Positions 12,650-27,118 of a stretch of DNA of 64,000 nt are shown piece by piece. The notes beneath the pieces were generated by a model that was not told the origin of the DNA, did not search any database, and was given only the letters and a program-made list of their open reading frames with translations. Source of the stretch: Plasmopara viticola. Its lineage: Eukaryota; Oomycota; Peronosporomycetes; Peronosporales; Peronosporaceae. Each line of letters starts with the position of its first letter. Position 1 is the first letter of the stretch. Both the position numbers and the translations under genes were made by a program. The stretch lies in the NCBI GenBank assembly GCA_001695595.3, contig MBPM02000084.1, forward strand, positions 248,001-312,000, in the 5' to 3' direction.

Positions 12650-15600
12650 TCATTGTAGACGTGCGAAGACGCAATAGAGCTACACAATGCGTATATTCTA
12701 TCTTGTGAAGTGCTGGGATGAGGACGGCCATAGATACGTATTTTCTATCCGTCTAGTCGTGGTCAGAAGCAAGAGAGCTACAACAAAGCATATATTCGCT
12801 CTTGTGAAGTGCTGAAATGGTGACTGGTGATCGCTACGTCCTTATTATCATTCTGGACTTGCACAGATGCAATAAAGCCACAACAAAGCGTATATTCGCT
12901 CTTGTGAAGTGCGGAGATGTAGTACGGCAGCAGAAACGTCCTTCCCATCCTTCTAGACGAGCGCAGACGCAAAAGAGCCACAACAAAGCGTATATTCTCT
13001 CTTGTGGAGTGCTGGAAAAATGTGCGGCCTTAGGTACGTCTTTTCTATCATTCTAGACAGAAGCAGACGGAATAGAGCCACAAAAAAGCGTATATTCTCT
13101 CTTGTAAAGTGCTGGGAAGATGTACGGCCTTAAATACGTCTTTTCTATCATTCTAGACGTGCGCAGACGCAATGGAGCTAGAAGAAAGCGCATAATTGCT
13201 CTTGTGAAGTGCTGGGATCATGTACGGCCATAGATACATCCTTATTATCATTCTAGACTTGCACAGATGCAATAAAGCCACAACAAAGCGTAAACTTGCT
13301 CTTTTGAAGAGTTGAGATGATGTACGGCATTGGATACGTTCTTTTTATCATTCTAGACGTGTGCAGAAGAAATAGAGCTACAACAAAGCGTATTTTTTCT
13401 CTTTTGAAGTGCTGGGACTATGAACGGCCATAAATCCGTTCTTTCTATCATTCTAGAAGTGCGCACACGCAATAGAGCCACAACAAAGCGTATATTCGCT
13501 CTTGTAAAGTGCTGGGATGATGTACGGCGATAGATGCGTTCTCATTCTCATTCTAGACGTGCGCAAACGCAATGGAGCCATATCAAAGCGTATATTCCCT
13601 CTTGTGGAGTGCTGGGAAAATGTACGGCCTTAGGTACGTCTTTTCTATCATTCTGGACGTGCGCAGACGAAATGGAGCTACAAGAAAGCGTATAATTGTT
13701 CTTGTGAAGTGCTGAGATCATGTACGGCCATATATACGTTCTTTGTATCATTTTAGACGTGCGCAGACGCAATAGAGCCACAACAAAGCGTATATTCGCT
13801 CTTGTCAAGTGCTGGGACTATGAACGGCCATAGATACGTCATTTCTATTATTCTAGACGTGCGCACACGCAATAGAGCCACAACAAGGCATATACCCGCT
13901 CTTTTGAAGTGCTGGAATGATGTACGGCGATAGATGCCTTCTCAATATCATTCTAGACGTGCGCAGATGCAATGGTGCCACAACAGAGCGTGATTCTCTC
14001 TTGTGAAGTGCTGGGAAAATGTACGGTGTTAGGTACGTCTTTTCTATCATTCTGGACAAGCGCAGACGGAATAGAGCTACAGTAAAGCGTACATTCTCTC
14101 TTGTAATATGCTGGGAAGATGTACGGCCTTAGGTACGTCTTTTCTATCTTTCTAGACGTGCGCAACCGCAATGGAGCTACAAGAAAGCGTATAATTGCTC
14201 TTGTGAAGTTCTGGGATCATGTACGGCCATAGAAACGTCTTTTGTATCATTGTAGACGTGCGCAGACGCAATAGAGCCACAGCAATGCGTATATTCTATC
14301 TTGTGAAGTGCTGGGATGAGGACGGCCATAGATACGTATTTTCTATCCTGCTAGACGTGACCAGAAGCAAGAGAGCCACAACAAAGCATATATTCGCTCT
14401 TGTGAAGTGCTGAAATGATGACTGGTGATCGCTACGTCCTTATTATCATTCTGGACTTGCACAGATGCAATAAAGCCACAACAAAGCGTATATTCGCTCT
14501 TGTGAAGTGCTGGAATGAAGTACGGCCAGAGATACGTCTTCTGTATCATTGTAGACGTGCGCAGACGCAATAGAGCCACAACAAGGCGTATATTCTCTCT
14601 TGTGGAGTGCTAGGATAATGTACGGCCTTAGGTATGTCCTGTCTATCTTTCTGTATGTGCGCACACGCAATAGAGCCACAACAAAGCGTATATTTGCTCT
14701 TTTGAAGTGCTGGAATGATGTACGGCAATAGATGCGTTCTCATTATCATTCTAGACGTGCGCAGATGCAATGGTGCCACAACAAAGCGTGATTCTCTCTT
14801 GTGGAGTGCTGGGAAAATGTACGGCCTTAGGTACGTCTTTTCTATCATTCTGGACAAGCGCAGACGGAACAGGGCCACAATAAAGCGTATAATTGTTCTT
14901 GTGAAGAACTGGGATCATGTACGGCCATAGAAACGTCTTTTGTATCATTGTAGACGTGCGCAGACGCAATAGAGCTACAACAAAGCGTATATTCTATCTT
15001 GTGAAGTGCTTGGATGAGGACGGCCATAGATACGTATTTTCGTTCCTTCTAGACGTGATCAGAAGCAAGAGAGCCACAAGAAAGCATATATTCGCTATTG
15101 TGAAGTGCTGAAATGATGACTGGTGATCGCTACGTCCTTATTATCATTCTGGACTTGTACAGATGCATTAAAGCCACAACAAAGCGTATATTAGCTCTTG
15201 TGAAGTGCTGAGATGAAGTACGGCAGCAGATACGTCCTTCCCATCCTTCTAGACGAGCGCAGACGCAAAAGAGCCACAACAAAGCGTATATTCGCTCTTT
15301 TGAAGTGCTGGGATGGTGTACGGCGATAGATGCGTTTTCATTATCATTCTAGACGTGCGCAGACGCAATGGAGCCACAACAAAGCGTATATTCTCTCTTG
15401 TGGAGTGCTGGGAAAATGTGCGGCCTTAGGTACGTCTTTTCTATCATTCTGGACAGAAGCAGACGGAATAGAGCCACAATAAAGCGTATAATTGCTCTTG
15501 TGAAGTGCTGGGATCATGCACGGCCATAGATACGTCCTTATTATCATTCTAGCCTTGCGCAGAAGCAATGGAGCTGCAACAAAGCGTGATTTCGCTTTTG

Positions 15601-18600
15601 AGAAAAGTTGAGATGATGTACGGCAGTAGATACGTCCTTTCTATCATTCTAGACAGAAGCAGACGCAATAGAGCCACAATGAAGCGTATATTTGCTCTTT
15701 CGAAGTGCTGGGATGATGTACGGCGATAGATACGTCCTTTCTATCATTCTAGACGTGCGCAGACGCAATGGAGCCACAACAAAGTGTGATTCTCTCTTGT
15801 GGAGTGCTGGGAAAATGAGCGGCCTTAGGTACGTCTTTTCTATCATTCTGGACAGAAGCAGACGGAATAGAGCCACAATAAAGCGTATATTCGCTCTTGT
15901 AAAGTGCTGGGAAGATGTACGGCCTTAGGTACGTCTTTTCTATCATTCTAGACTCGCACAGATGCATAAAAGCCACAAAAAAGCGTAAATCTGCTCTTCA
16001 AAAGTGTTGAGATGATGTACGGCAGTAGATACGTTCTTCCTATTATTCTAGACGTGCGCAGAAGCAATAGAGCCACAACAAAGCGTATATTCGCTCTTGT
16101 GAAGTGCTGGGACTATGAACGGCCATAAATACGTCCTTTCGATCAATTCAAAAGTGCGCACACGCAATAGAGCCACAACAAAGCGTATATTCGCTCTTTT
16201 GAAGTGCTGGGATGATGTACGGCGACAGATGCGTTTTCATTATCATTCTAGACGTGCGCAGACGCAATGGAGCCACAACAAAGCGTGATTCTCGCTTGTG
16301 GAGTGCTGGGAAAATGTGCGGCCTTAGGTACGTCTAATCTATCATTCTGGACAAGCGCAGACGGAATAGAGACTCAATAAAGCGTATATTCTCTCTTGTA
16401 ATATGCTGGGAAGATGTACGTCCTTAGGTACGTCTTTTCTATCCTTCTAGTCGTGCGCAGGCGCAATGGAGCTACAAGAAAGCGTATAATTGCTCTTGTG
16501 AAGTGCTGGGACCATGTACGGCCATAGAAACGTCTTTTGTATCATTGTAGACGTGCGCAGACGCAATAGAGCCACAGCAATGCGTTTATTCTATCTTGTG
16601 AAATACGTGTTTTCTATCCTTCTAGACGTGGTCAGAAGCAAGAGAGCTACAACAAAGCATATATTCGCTCTTGTGGAGTGCTGAAATGGGGACTGGTGAT
16701 CGCTACGTCCTTATTATCATTTTGGACTTGCACAGATGCAATAAAGCCACAACAAAGCGTATATTCGCTCTTGTGAAGTGCGGAGATGTAGTACGGCAGC
16801 AGAAACGTCCTTCCCATCCTTCTAGACGAGCGCAGACGCAAAAGAGCCACAACAAAGCGTATATTCTCTGTTGTGGAGTGCTTGGAAAATGTGCGGCCTT
16901 AGGTACGTCTTTTCTATCATTCTAGACAGAAGCAGACGGAATAGAGCCACAATAAAGCGTATATTCTCTCTTGTAAAGTGCTGGGAAGATGTACGACCTT
17001 AGGTACGTCTTTTCTATCATTCTAGACGTGCGCAGACGCAATGGAGCTAGAAGAAAGCGCATAATTGCTCTTGTGAAGTGCTGGGATCATGTACGGCCAT
17101 AGATACGTCCTTATTATCATTCTAGACTTGCACAGATGCAATAAAGCCACAACAAAGCGTAAACTTGCTCTTTTGAAGAGTTGAGATGATGTACGGCATT
17201 GGATACGTTCTTTTTATCATTCTAGACGTGTGCAGAAGAAATAGAGCTACAACAAAGCGTATTTTTTCTCTTTTGAAGTGCTGGGACTATGAACGGCCAT
17301 AAATACGTTCTTTCTATCATTCTAGAAGTGCGCACACGCAATAGAGCCACAACAAAGCGTATATTCGCTCTTGTGAAGTGCTGGGATGATGTACGGCGAT
17401 AGATGCGTTCTCATTCTCATTCTAGACGTGCGCAGACGCAATGGAGCCACATCAAAGCGTATATTCCCTCTTGTGGAGTGCTGGGAAAATGTACGGCCTT
17501 AGGTACGTCTTTTCTATCATTCTGGACAAGCGCAGACGAAATGGAGCTACAAGAAAGCGTATAATTGTTCTTGTGAAGTGCTGAGATCATGTACGGCCAT
17601 ATATACGTTCTTTGTATCATTTTAGACGTGCGCAGACGCAATAGAGCCACAACAAAGCGTATATTCGCTCTTGTCAAGTGCTGGGACTATGAACGGCCAT
17701 AGATACGTCATTTGTATTATTCTAGACGTGCGCACACGCAATAGAGCCACAACAAAGCGTATATTCGCTCTTGTGAAGTGCTGGGATGATGTACGGCGAT
17801 AGATGCGTTCTCATTCTCATTCTAGACGTGCGCAGACGCAATGGAGCCACATCAAAGCGTATATTCCCTCTTGTGGAGTGCTGGGAAAATGTACGGCCTT
17901 AGGTACGTCTTTTCTATCATTCTGGACAAGCGCAGACGAAATGGAGCTACAAGAAAGCGTATAATTGTTCTTGTGAAGTGCTGAGATCATGTACGGCCAT
18001 ATATACGTTCTTTGTATCATTTTAGACGTGCGCAGACGCAATAGAGCCACAACAAAGCGTATATTCGCTCTTGTGAAGTTCTGGGACTATGAACGGCCAT
18101 AGATACGTCATTTCTATTATTCTAGACGTGCGCACACGCAATAGAGCCACAACAAGGCATATACCCGCTCTTTTGAAGTGCTGGAATGATGTACGGCGAT
18201 AGATGCCTTCTCAATATCATTCTAGACGTGCGCAGATGCAATGGTGCCACAACAGAGCGTGATTCTCTCTTGTGAAGTGCTGGGAAAATGTACGGTGTTA
18301 GGTACGTCTATTCTATCATTCTGGACAAGCGCAGACGGAATAGAGCTACAGTAAAGCGTACATTCTCTCTTGTAATATGCTGGGAAGATGTACGGCCTTA
18401 GGTACGTCTTTTCTATCTTTCTAGACGTGCGCAACCGCAATGGAGCTACAAGAAAGCGTATAATTGCTCTTGTGAAGGTCTGGGATCATGTACGGCCATA
18501 GAAACGTATTTTGTATCATTGTAGACGTGCGCAGACGCAATAGAGCCACAGCAATGCGTATATTCTATCTTGTGAAGTGCTGGGATGAGGACGGCCATAG

Positions 18601-18970
18601 ATACGTATTTTCTATCCTGCTAGACGTGACCAGAAGCAAGAGAGCCACAACAAAGCATATATTCGCTCTTGTGAAGTGCTGAAATGATGACTGGTGATCG
18701 CTACGTCCTTATTATCATTCTGGACTTGCACAGATGCAATAAAGCCACAACAAAGCGTATATTCGCTCTTGTGAAGTGCTGGGATGAAGTACGGCCAGAG
18801 ATACCTCTTCTGTATCATTGTAGACGTGCGCAGACGCAATAGAGCCACAACAAGGCGTATATTCTCTCTTGTGGAGTGCTAGGATAATGTACGGCCTTAG
18901 GTATGTCCTGTCTATCTTTCAAGATGTGCGCACACGCAATAGAGCCACAACAAAGCGTATATTTACTCTT
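12650..18970 (+). repeat. Large segmental duplication, ~2.2 kb copies 3.9-4.3 kb apart
   Basis: About 12,650-14,700 is repeated at about 16,510-18,970. The offset is about 3,854-3,869 bp in the left part and 4,269 bp in the right part. The 400-bp difference is explained exactly by an extra four-monomer tandem duplication at 17.34-18.14 kb that only the second copy has. Relative order: block duplication first, then local duplication. Confidence 0.75.
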
Positions 18971-21297
18971 TTGAAGTGCTGGGATGATGTACGGCAATAG
19001 ATGCGTTCTCATTATCATTCTAGACGTGCGCAGATGCAATGGTGCCACAACAAAGCGTGATTCTCTCTTGTGGAGTGCTGGGAAAATGTACGGCCTTAGG
19101 TACGTCTTTTCTATCATTCTGGACAAGCGCAGACGGAATAGAGCTACAGTAAAGCGTACATTCTCTCTTGTAATATGCTGGGAAGATGTACGGCCTTAGG
19201 TACGTCTTTTCTATCTTTCTAGACGTGCGCAACCGCAATGGAGCTACAAGAAAGCGTATAATTGCTCTTGTGAAGTTCTGGGATCATGTACGGCCATAGA
19301 AACGTCTTTTGTATCATTGTAGACGTGCGCAGACGCAATAGAGCCACAGCAATGCGTATATTCTATCTTGTGAAGTGCTGGGATGAGGACGGCCATAGAT
19401 ACGTATTTTCTATCCTGCTAGACGTGACCAGAAGCAAGAGAGCCACAACAAAGCATATATTCGCTCTTGTGAAGTGCTGAAATGATGACTGGTGATCGCT
19501 ACGTCCTTATTATCATTCTGGACTTGCACAGATGCAATAAAGCCACAACAAAGCGTATATTCGCTCTTGTGAAGTGCTGGAATGAAGTACGGCCAGAGAT
19601 ACGTCTTCTGTATCATCGTAGACGTGCGCAGACGCAATAGAGCCACAACAAGGCGTATATTCTCTCTTGTGGAGTGCTAGGATAATGTACGGACTTAGGT
19701 ATGTCCTGTCTATCTTTCTGTATGTGCGCACACGCAATAGAGCCACAACAAAGCGTATATTTGCTCTTTTGAAGTGCTGGAATGATGTACGGCAATAGAT
19801 GCGTTCTCATTATCATTCTAGACGTGCGCAGATGCAATGGTGCCACAACAAAGCGTGATTCTCTCTTGTGGAGTGCTGGGAAAATGTACGGCCTTAGGTA
19901 CGTCTTTTCTATCATTCTGGACAAGCGCAGACGGAACAGGGCCACAATAAAGCGTATAATTGTTCTTGTGAAGAACTGGGATCATGTACGGCCATAGAAA
20001 CGTCTTTTGTATCATTGTAGACGTGCGCAGACGCAATAGAGCCACAGCAATGCGTATATTCTATCTTGTGAAGTGCTTGGATGAGGACGGCCATAGATAC
20101 GTATTTTCGTTCCTTCTAGACGTGATCAGAAGCAAGAGAGCCACAAGAAAGCATATATTCGCTATTGTGAAGTGCTGAAATGATGACTGGTGATCGCTAC
20201 GTCCTTATTATCATTCTGGACTTGTACAGATGCATTAAAGCCACAACAAAGCGTATATTCGCTCTTGTGAAGTGCTGAGATGAAGTACGGCAGCAGATAC
20301 GTCCTTCCCATCCTTCTAGACGAGCGCAGACGCAAAAGAGCCACAACAAAGCGTATATTCGCTCTTTTGAAGTGCTGGGATGGTGTACGGCGATAGATGC
20401 GTTTTCATTATCATTCTAGACGTGCGCAGACGCAATGGAGCCACAACAAAGCGTATATTCTCTCTTGTGGAGTGCTGGGAAAATGTGCGGCCTTTGGTAC
20501 GTCTTTTCTATCATTCTGGACAGAAGCAGACGGAATAGAGCCACAATAAAGCGTATAATTGCTCTTGTGAAGTGCTGGGATCATGCACGGCCATAGATAC
20601 GTCCTTATTATCATTCTAGCCTTGCGCAGAAGCAATGGAGCTGCAACAAAGCGTGATTTCGCTTTTGAGAAAAGTTGAGATGCTGTACGGCAGTAGATAC
20701 GTCCTTTCTATCATTCTAGACAGAAGCAGACGCAATAGAGCCACAATGAAGCGTATATTTGCTCTTTCGAAGTGCTGGGATGATGTACGGCGATAGATAC
20801 GTCCTTTCTATCATTCTAGACGTGCGCAGACGCAATGGAGCCACAACAAAGTGTGATTCTCTCTTGTGGAGTGCTGGGAAAATGAGCGGCCTTAGGTACG
20901 TCTTTTCTATCATTCTGGACAGAAGCAGACGGAATAGAGCCACAATAAAGCGTATATTCGCTCTTGTAAAGTGCTGGGAAGATGTACGGCCTTAGGTACG
21001 TCTTTTCTATCATTCTAGACTCGCACAGATGCATAAAAGCCACAAAAAAGCGTAAATCTGCTCTTCAAAAGTGTTGAGATGATGTACGGCAGTAGATACG
21101 TTCTTCCTATTATTCTAGACGTGCGCAGAAGCAATAGAGCCACAACAAAGCGTATATTCGCTCTTGTGAAGTGCTGGGACTATGAACAGCCATAAATACG
21201 TCCTTTCGATCAATTCAAAAGTGCGCACACGCAATAGAGCCACAACAAAGCGTATATTTGCTCTTTTGAAGTGCTGGGATGATGTACGGCGATAGAT
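14040..21297 (+). repeat. Segmental duplication, 2.2-kb copies offset 5,067 bp
   Basis: About 14,040-16,230 and 19,107-21,297 match monomer for monomer at a constant offset of 5,067 bp. Shared private variants include 'gaacagggccacaataaagc', 'gtgcttggatgaggacgg' and 'gatcaattcaaaagtgcgc'. The constant offset means almost no net indel since duplication, which suggests a recent event. Confidence 0.8.
17340..18140 (+). repeat. 4-monomer tandem duplication (400 bp period)
   Basis: Two nearly identical 400-bp segments lie side by side. The variant run 'gagccacatcaaagcg', 'gacaagcgcagacgaaatgg' and 'ggccatatatacgttc' appears once per 400 bp at about 17,450 and again at 17,850. The corresponding region near 13.5-13.9 kb has a single copy. 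Confidence 0.85.
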
Positions 21298-21769
21298 GCG
21301 TTCTCATTATCATTCTAGACGTGCGCAGATGCAATGGTGCCACAACAAAGCGTGATTCTCTCTTGTGGAGTGCTGGGAAAATGTACGGCCTTAGGTACGT
21401 CTTTTCTATCATTCTGGACAAGCGCAGACGGAATAGAGCTACAGTAAAGCGTACATTCTCTCTTGTAATATGCTGGGAAGATGTACGGCCTTAGGTACGT
21501 CTTTTCTATCTTTCTAGACGTGCGCAACCGCAATGGAGCTACAAGAAAGCGTATAATTGCTCTTGTGAAGTTCTGGGATCATGTACGGCCATAGAAACGT
21601 CTTTTGTATCATTGTAGACGTGCGCAGACGCAATAGAGCCACAGCAATGCGTATATTCTATCTTGTGAAGTGCTGGGATGAGGACGGCCATAGATACGTA
21701 TTTTCTATCCTTCTAGACGTTATCAGAAGCAAGAAAGCCACAACAAAGCGTGCATTCGCTCTTGTAAAG

Positions 21770-23578
21770 TGCTGAAATGATGAACGGTCATAGCTACGTC
21801 GTTATTATCATTCTAGACGTGCGCAGAAGCAATAGAGCCACAACAAAGCGTATATTCGCTCTTGTCAAGTGCTGGGACTATGAACGGCCATAGATACGTC
21901 CTCTCTATCATTCTAGACGTGCGCACACGCAATAGAGCCACAAAAAGCGTATATTCGCTTTTTTGAAGTGCTGGGATGATGTACGGCAATAGATGCGTTC
22001 TCATTATCATTCTAGACGTGCGCAGATGCAATGGTGCCACAACAAAGCGTGATTCTCTCTTGTGGAGTGCTGGGAAAATGTACGGCCTTAGGTACGTCTT
22101 TTCTATCAATCTGGACAAGCGCAAACGGAATAGGGCCACAATAAAGCGTATAATTGCTCTTGTGAAGTACTGGGCTCATGCACGGCCATAGAAACGTCTT
22201 TTGTATCATTGTAGACGTGCGCAGACGCAATAGAGCCACAGCAATGCGTATATTCTATCTTGTGAAGTGCTGGATGAGGACGGCCATAGATACGTATTTT
22301 CTATCCTACTAGACGTGACCAGAAGCAAGAGAGCCACAACAAAGCATATATTCGCTCTTGTGAAGTGCTGAAATGATGACTGGTGATCGCTACGTCTTTA
22401 TTATCATTCTGGACTTGCACAGATGCAATAAAGCCACAACAAAGCGTATATTCGCTCTTGTGAAGTGCTGGGATGAAGTACGGCAGCAGATACATCCTTC
22501 CTATCCTTCTAGACGAGCGCAGACGCAAAAGAGCCACAACAAAGCGTATATTCGCTCTTTTGAAGTGCTGGGATGATGTACGGCAATAGATGCGTTCTCA
22601 TTATCATTCTAGACGTGCGCAGACGCAATGGAGCCACAACAAAGCGTAAATTCTCTCTTGTGGAGTGCTGGGAAGATGTGCGGCCTTAGGTACGTCTTTT
22701 CTATCATTCTGGACAAGCGCAAACGGAATAGGGCCACAATAAAAGCGTATAACTGCTCTTGTGAAGTGCTGGGATCATGTATGGCCATAGATACGTCCCT
22801 ATTTTCATTCTAGACTTGCAGAGATGCAATAAAGCCACAAAAAAGCGTAAATTTGCTCTTTTGAAGTGTTGAGATGATTTACGGCAGTAGATACGTCCTT
22901 TCTATCATTTTAGACGTGCGCAGAAGCAATAGAGCCACAACAAAGCGTATATTCGCTCTTGTGAAGCGCTGGGACTTTAAACGGCCACAGATACGTCCTT
23001 TCTATCATTCTGGACGTGATCAGAAGCAAGGGAGCTACAACAAAGCATATATTTGCTCTTGTGAAGTGCTGAAATGATGAACGGTCATAGCTACGTCCTT
23101 ATTATCATTCTAGACGTGCGCAGAAGCAATAGAGCCACAACAAAGCGTATATTCGCTCTTGTCAAGTGCTGGGACTATGAACGGCCATAGATACGTCCTC
23201 TCTATCATTCTAGACGTGCGCACACGCAATAGAGCCACAACAAAGCGTATATTCGCTTTTTTGAAGTGCTGGGATGATGTACGGCAATAGATGCGTTCTC
23301 ATTATCATTCTAGACGTGCGCAGATGCAATGGTGCCACAACAAAGCGTGATTCTCTCTTATGGAGTGCTGGGAAAATGTACGGCCTTAGGTACGTCTTTT
23401 CTATCAATCTGGACAAGCGCAAACGGAATAGGGCCACAATAAAGTGTATAACTGCTCTTGTGAAGTACTGGGCTCATGCACGGCCATAGAAACGTCTTTT
23501 GTATCATTGTAGACGTGCGCAGACGCAATAGAGCCACAGCAAAGCGTATATTCTATCTTGTGAAGTGCTGGGATGAGG
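21770..23578 (+). repeat. 13-monomer higher-order repeat, offset ~1,298 bp
   Basis: About 21,770-22,280 recurs at about 23,068-23,578. Shared marks are the 'tactgggctcatgcacgg' monomer and the 'atcaatctggacaagcgc' monomer. Confidence 0.75.
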
Positions 23579-23939
23579 ACGGCCATAGATACGAATTTTC
23601 TATCCTTCTAGACGTTATCAGAAGCAAGAAAGCCACAACAAAGCGTGTATTCGCTCTTGTGAAGTGCTGAAATGATGAACGGTCATAGCTACGTCCTTAT
23701 TATCATTCTAGACGTGCGCAGAAGCAATAGAGCCACAACAAAGCGTATATTCGCTCTTGTCAAGTGCTGGGACTATGAACGGCCATAGATACGTCCTCTC
23801 TATCATTCTAGACGTGCGCACACGCAATAGAGCCACAACAAAGCGTATATTCGCTTTTTTGAAGTGCTGGGATGATGTACGGCAATAGATGCGTCCTTTC
23901 TATATTTGTAGAGGTGCGCGGACGCAATAGAGCCAAAAC

Positions 23940-25030
23940 AAATTGTATATTCGCTCTTTTGTAGTGCTGGGATGATGTCCAGCCTTATGTACGTCCTTTC
24001 TATCATTCAAGAGATGCGCAGAAGCAATTAAGCCACAATAAAGCGTATATTTGCTCTTGCAAAGTGCTGGGAAGATGTACGGCCATAGATACGTTTTATA
24101 ACATTATAGACGAACGCAGAAGCAATAGAGCCATAACAAAGCGTATATTATCTCTCGGATGAAGTACGGCCATAAATACGTTCTCATTACCATTCTAGAC
24201 GTGCGCAGACGCAATAGAGCTACAATACAGCGTATATTCTCTCTTGTAAAGTGCTGGGAAGATGTACGACTTTAGGTACGTCTTTTCTAGCATTCTAGAC
24301 ATGCGCAGACGCAATAGAGCTACAAGAAAGCGTATACTCGCTCTTGTGAAGTGCTGAGTTGATGTGCGGCAGTAGATACGTCCATCCTATCCTTCTAGAC
24401 GTGCGCAGACTCAATAGAGCCTCAACAAGGCGTATGTTCTTTTTTATGAACTGCTGGGAAGATGTACGGCCAGAGATACGTTCTTCTGTATCATTGTAGA
24501 CGTGCGCAGACGCAATAAAGCACAAATAAAGCGTATATTCGCTCTTGTCAAGTGCTGGGACTATGAACGGCCATAAATACGTCCTCTCTATCATTCTAGA
24601 CGTGCGCACACGCTATAGAGCCACAACAAAGCGTATATTCGCTCTTTTGAAGTGCTGGAATGATGTACGGCGATAGATGCGTTTTCATAATATTTATAGA
24701 CGTGCGCAGATGCAATGGTGCCACAACAAAGCGTGATTCTCTCTTGTGGAGTGCTGGGAAAATGTACGGCCTTAGGTACATCTTTTCTATCATACTGGAC
24801 AAGCGCAGACGGAACAGGGCCACAATTAAGCGTATAATTGCTCTTGTGAAGTGCTGGGATCATGTACGGCCATAGAAACGTCTTTTGTATCATTGTAGAC
24901 GTGCGCAGACGCAATAGAGCCACAGCAATGCGTATATTTTATCTTGTGAAGTGCTGGGATGAGGACGGCCATAGATACGTATTTTCTATCCTTCTAGACG
25001 TGTGCAGACGCAATAAAGCACAAATAAAGC
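23940..25030 (+). repeat. Block with a rare shortened monomer, copy 1
   Basis: This segment contains rare variants 'aacattatagacgaacgc' and a monomer that ends 'tattatctctcggatgaag', missing about ten bases of the usual 'ttgtgaagtgctgg' end. It also holds 'gcaataaagcacaaataaag'. The same combination in the same order recurs at 36.95-37.60 kb, about 13 kb away. Confidence 0.75.
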
Positions 25031-25239
25031 GTATATTCGTTATTGTGAAGTGCTGAAATGATGAACGGTCATAGCTACGTCCTTATTATCATTCTAGACG
25101 TGCGCAGAAGCAATAGAGCCACAACAAAGCGTATATTCGCTCTTGTCAAGTGCTGGGACTATGAACGGCCATAGATACGTCCTCTCTATCATTCTAGACG
25201 TGCGCACACGCAATAAAGCCACAACAAAGCGTATATTCG

Positions 25240-27118
25240 CTTTTTTGAAGTGCTGGGATGATGTACGGCGATAGATGCGTTCTCATTATCATTCTAGACG
25301 TGCGCAGATGCAATGGTGCCACAACAAAGCGTGATTCTCTCTTGTGGAGTGCTGGGAAAATGTACGGCCTTAGGTACGTCTTTTCTATCATTCTGGACAA
25401 GCGCAAACGGAATAGGGCCATAATAAAAGCGTATAACTGCTCTTGTGAAGTGCTGGGATCATGTATGGCCAAAAATACGTCCTTATTTTCATTCTAGACT
25501 TGCAGAGATGCAATAAAGCCACAAAAAAGCGTAAATTTGCTCTTTTGAAGTTTTGAGATGATTTACGGCAGTAGATACGTCCTTTCTATCATTTTAGACG
25601 TGCGCAGAAGCAATAGAGCTACAACAAAGCGTATATTCGCTCTTATGAAGTGCTAGAATGATGTACGGCGATAGATGCGTTCTCATTATATTTATAGACG
25701 TGCGCAGATGCAATGGTGCCACAACAAAGCGTGATTCTCTCTTGTGAAGTGCTGGGAAAATGTACGGTGTTAGGTACGTCTATTCTATCATTCTGGACAA
25801 GCGCAGACGGAATAGAGCCACAATAAAGCGTACATTCTCTCTTGTAATATGCTGGGAAGATGTACGGCCTTAGGTACGTCTTTTCTATCTTTCTAGACGT
25901 GTGCAGGCGCAATGGAGCTACAAGAAAGCGTATAATTGCTCTTGTGAAGTGCTGGGATCATGTACGGCCATAGAAACGTCTTTTGTATCATTGTAGACGT
26001 GCGCAGACGCAATAGAGCCACAGCAATGCGTATATTCTATCTTGTGAAGTGCTGGGATGAGGACGGCCATAGATACGTATTTTCTATCCTTCTAGACGTG
26101 ATCAGAAGCAAGAGAGCCACAACAAAGCATATATTCGCTCTTGTGAAGTGCTGAAATGATGACTGGTGATCGCTACGTCCTTATTATCATTCTGGACTTG
26201 TACAGATGCAATAAAGCCACAACAAAGCGTATATTCGCTATTGTGAAGTGCTGAAATGATGACTGGTGATCGCTACGTCCTTATTATCATTCTGGACTTG
26301 TACAGACGCAATAAAGCCACAACAAAGCGTATATTCGCTTTTTTGAAGTGCTGGGATGATGTACGGCGATATATGTGTTCTCATTATCATTCTAGACGTG
26401 CTCAGATGCATGGTGCCACAACAAAGCGTATATTCTCTCTTGTGGAGTGCTGGGAAAATGTACGGCCTTAGGTACGTCTTTTCTATCATTCTGGACAAGC
26501 GCAAACGGAATAGGGCCATAATAAAAGCGTATAACTGCTCTTGTGAAGTGCTGGGATCATGTATGGCCAAAAATACGTCCTTATTTTCATTCTAGACTTG
26601 CAGAGATGCAATAAAGCCACAAAAAAGCGTAAATTTGCTCTTTTGAAGTTTTGAGATGATTTACGGCAGTAGATACGTCCTTTCTATCATTTTAGACGTG
26701 CGCAGAAGCATTAGAGCTACAACAAAGCGTATATTCGCTCTTATGAAGTGCTGGAATGATGTACGGCGATAGATGCGTTCTCATTATATTTATAGACGTG
26801 CGCAGATGCAATGGTGCCACAACAAAGCGTGATTCTCTCTTGTGAAGTGCTGGGAAAATGTACGGTGTTAGGTACGTCTATTCTATCATTCTGGACAAGC
26901 GCAGACGGAATAGAGCCACAATAAAGCGTACATTCTCTCTTGTAATATGCTGGGAAGATGTACGGCCTTAGGTACGTCTTTTCTATCTTTCTAGACGTGC
27001 GCAACCGCAATGGAGCTACAAGAAAGCGTATAATTGCTCTTGTGAAGTGCTGGGATCATGTACGGCCATAGAAACGTCTTTTGTATCATTGTAGACGTGC
27101 GCAGACGCAATAGAGCCA
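25240..27118 (+). repeat. 11-monomer higher-order repeat, offset 1,098 bp
   Basis: About 25,240-26,020 and 26,338-27,118 correspond at 1,098 bp. Both contain the 'atttacggcagtagatacg' monomer, the 'ttatatttatagacgtgcgc' monomer and the 'acggtgttaggtacgtctat' monomer. They are separated by a single-monomer duplication at 26,148-26,347. Confidence 0.78.
26148..26347 (+). repeat. Single-monomer tandem doublet
   Basis: The monomer beginning 'gtgctgaaatgatgactgg' at 26,148 is followed exactly 100 bp later, at 26,248, by a near-identical copy. Elsewhere this variant is normally single. A second doublet of the same variant lies at 29,242-29,441. Confidence 0.85.
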
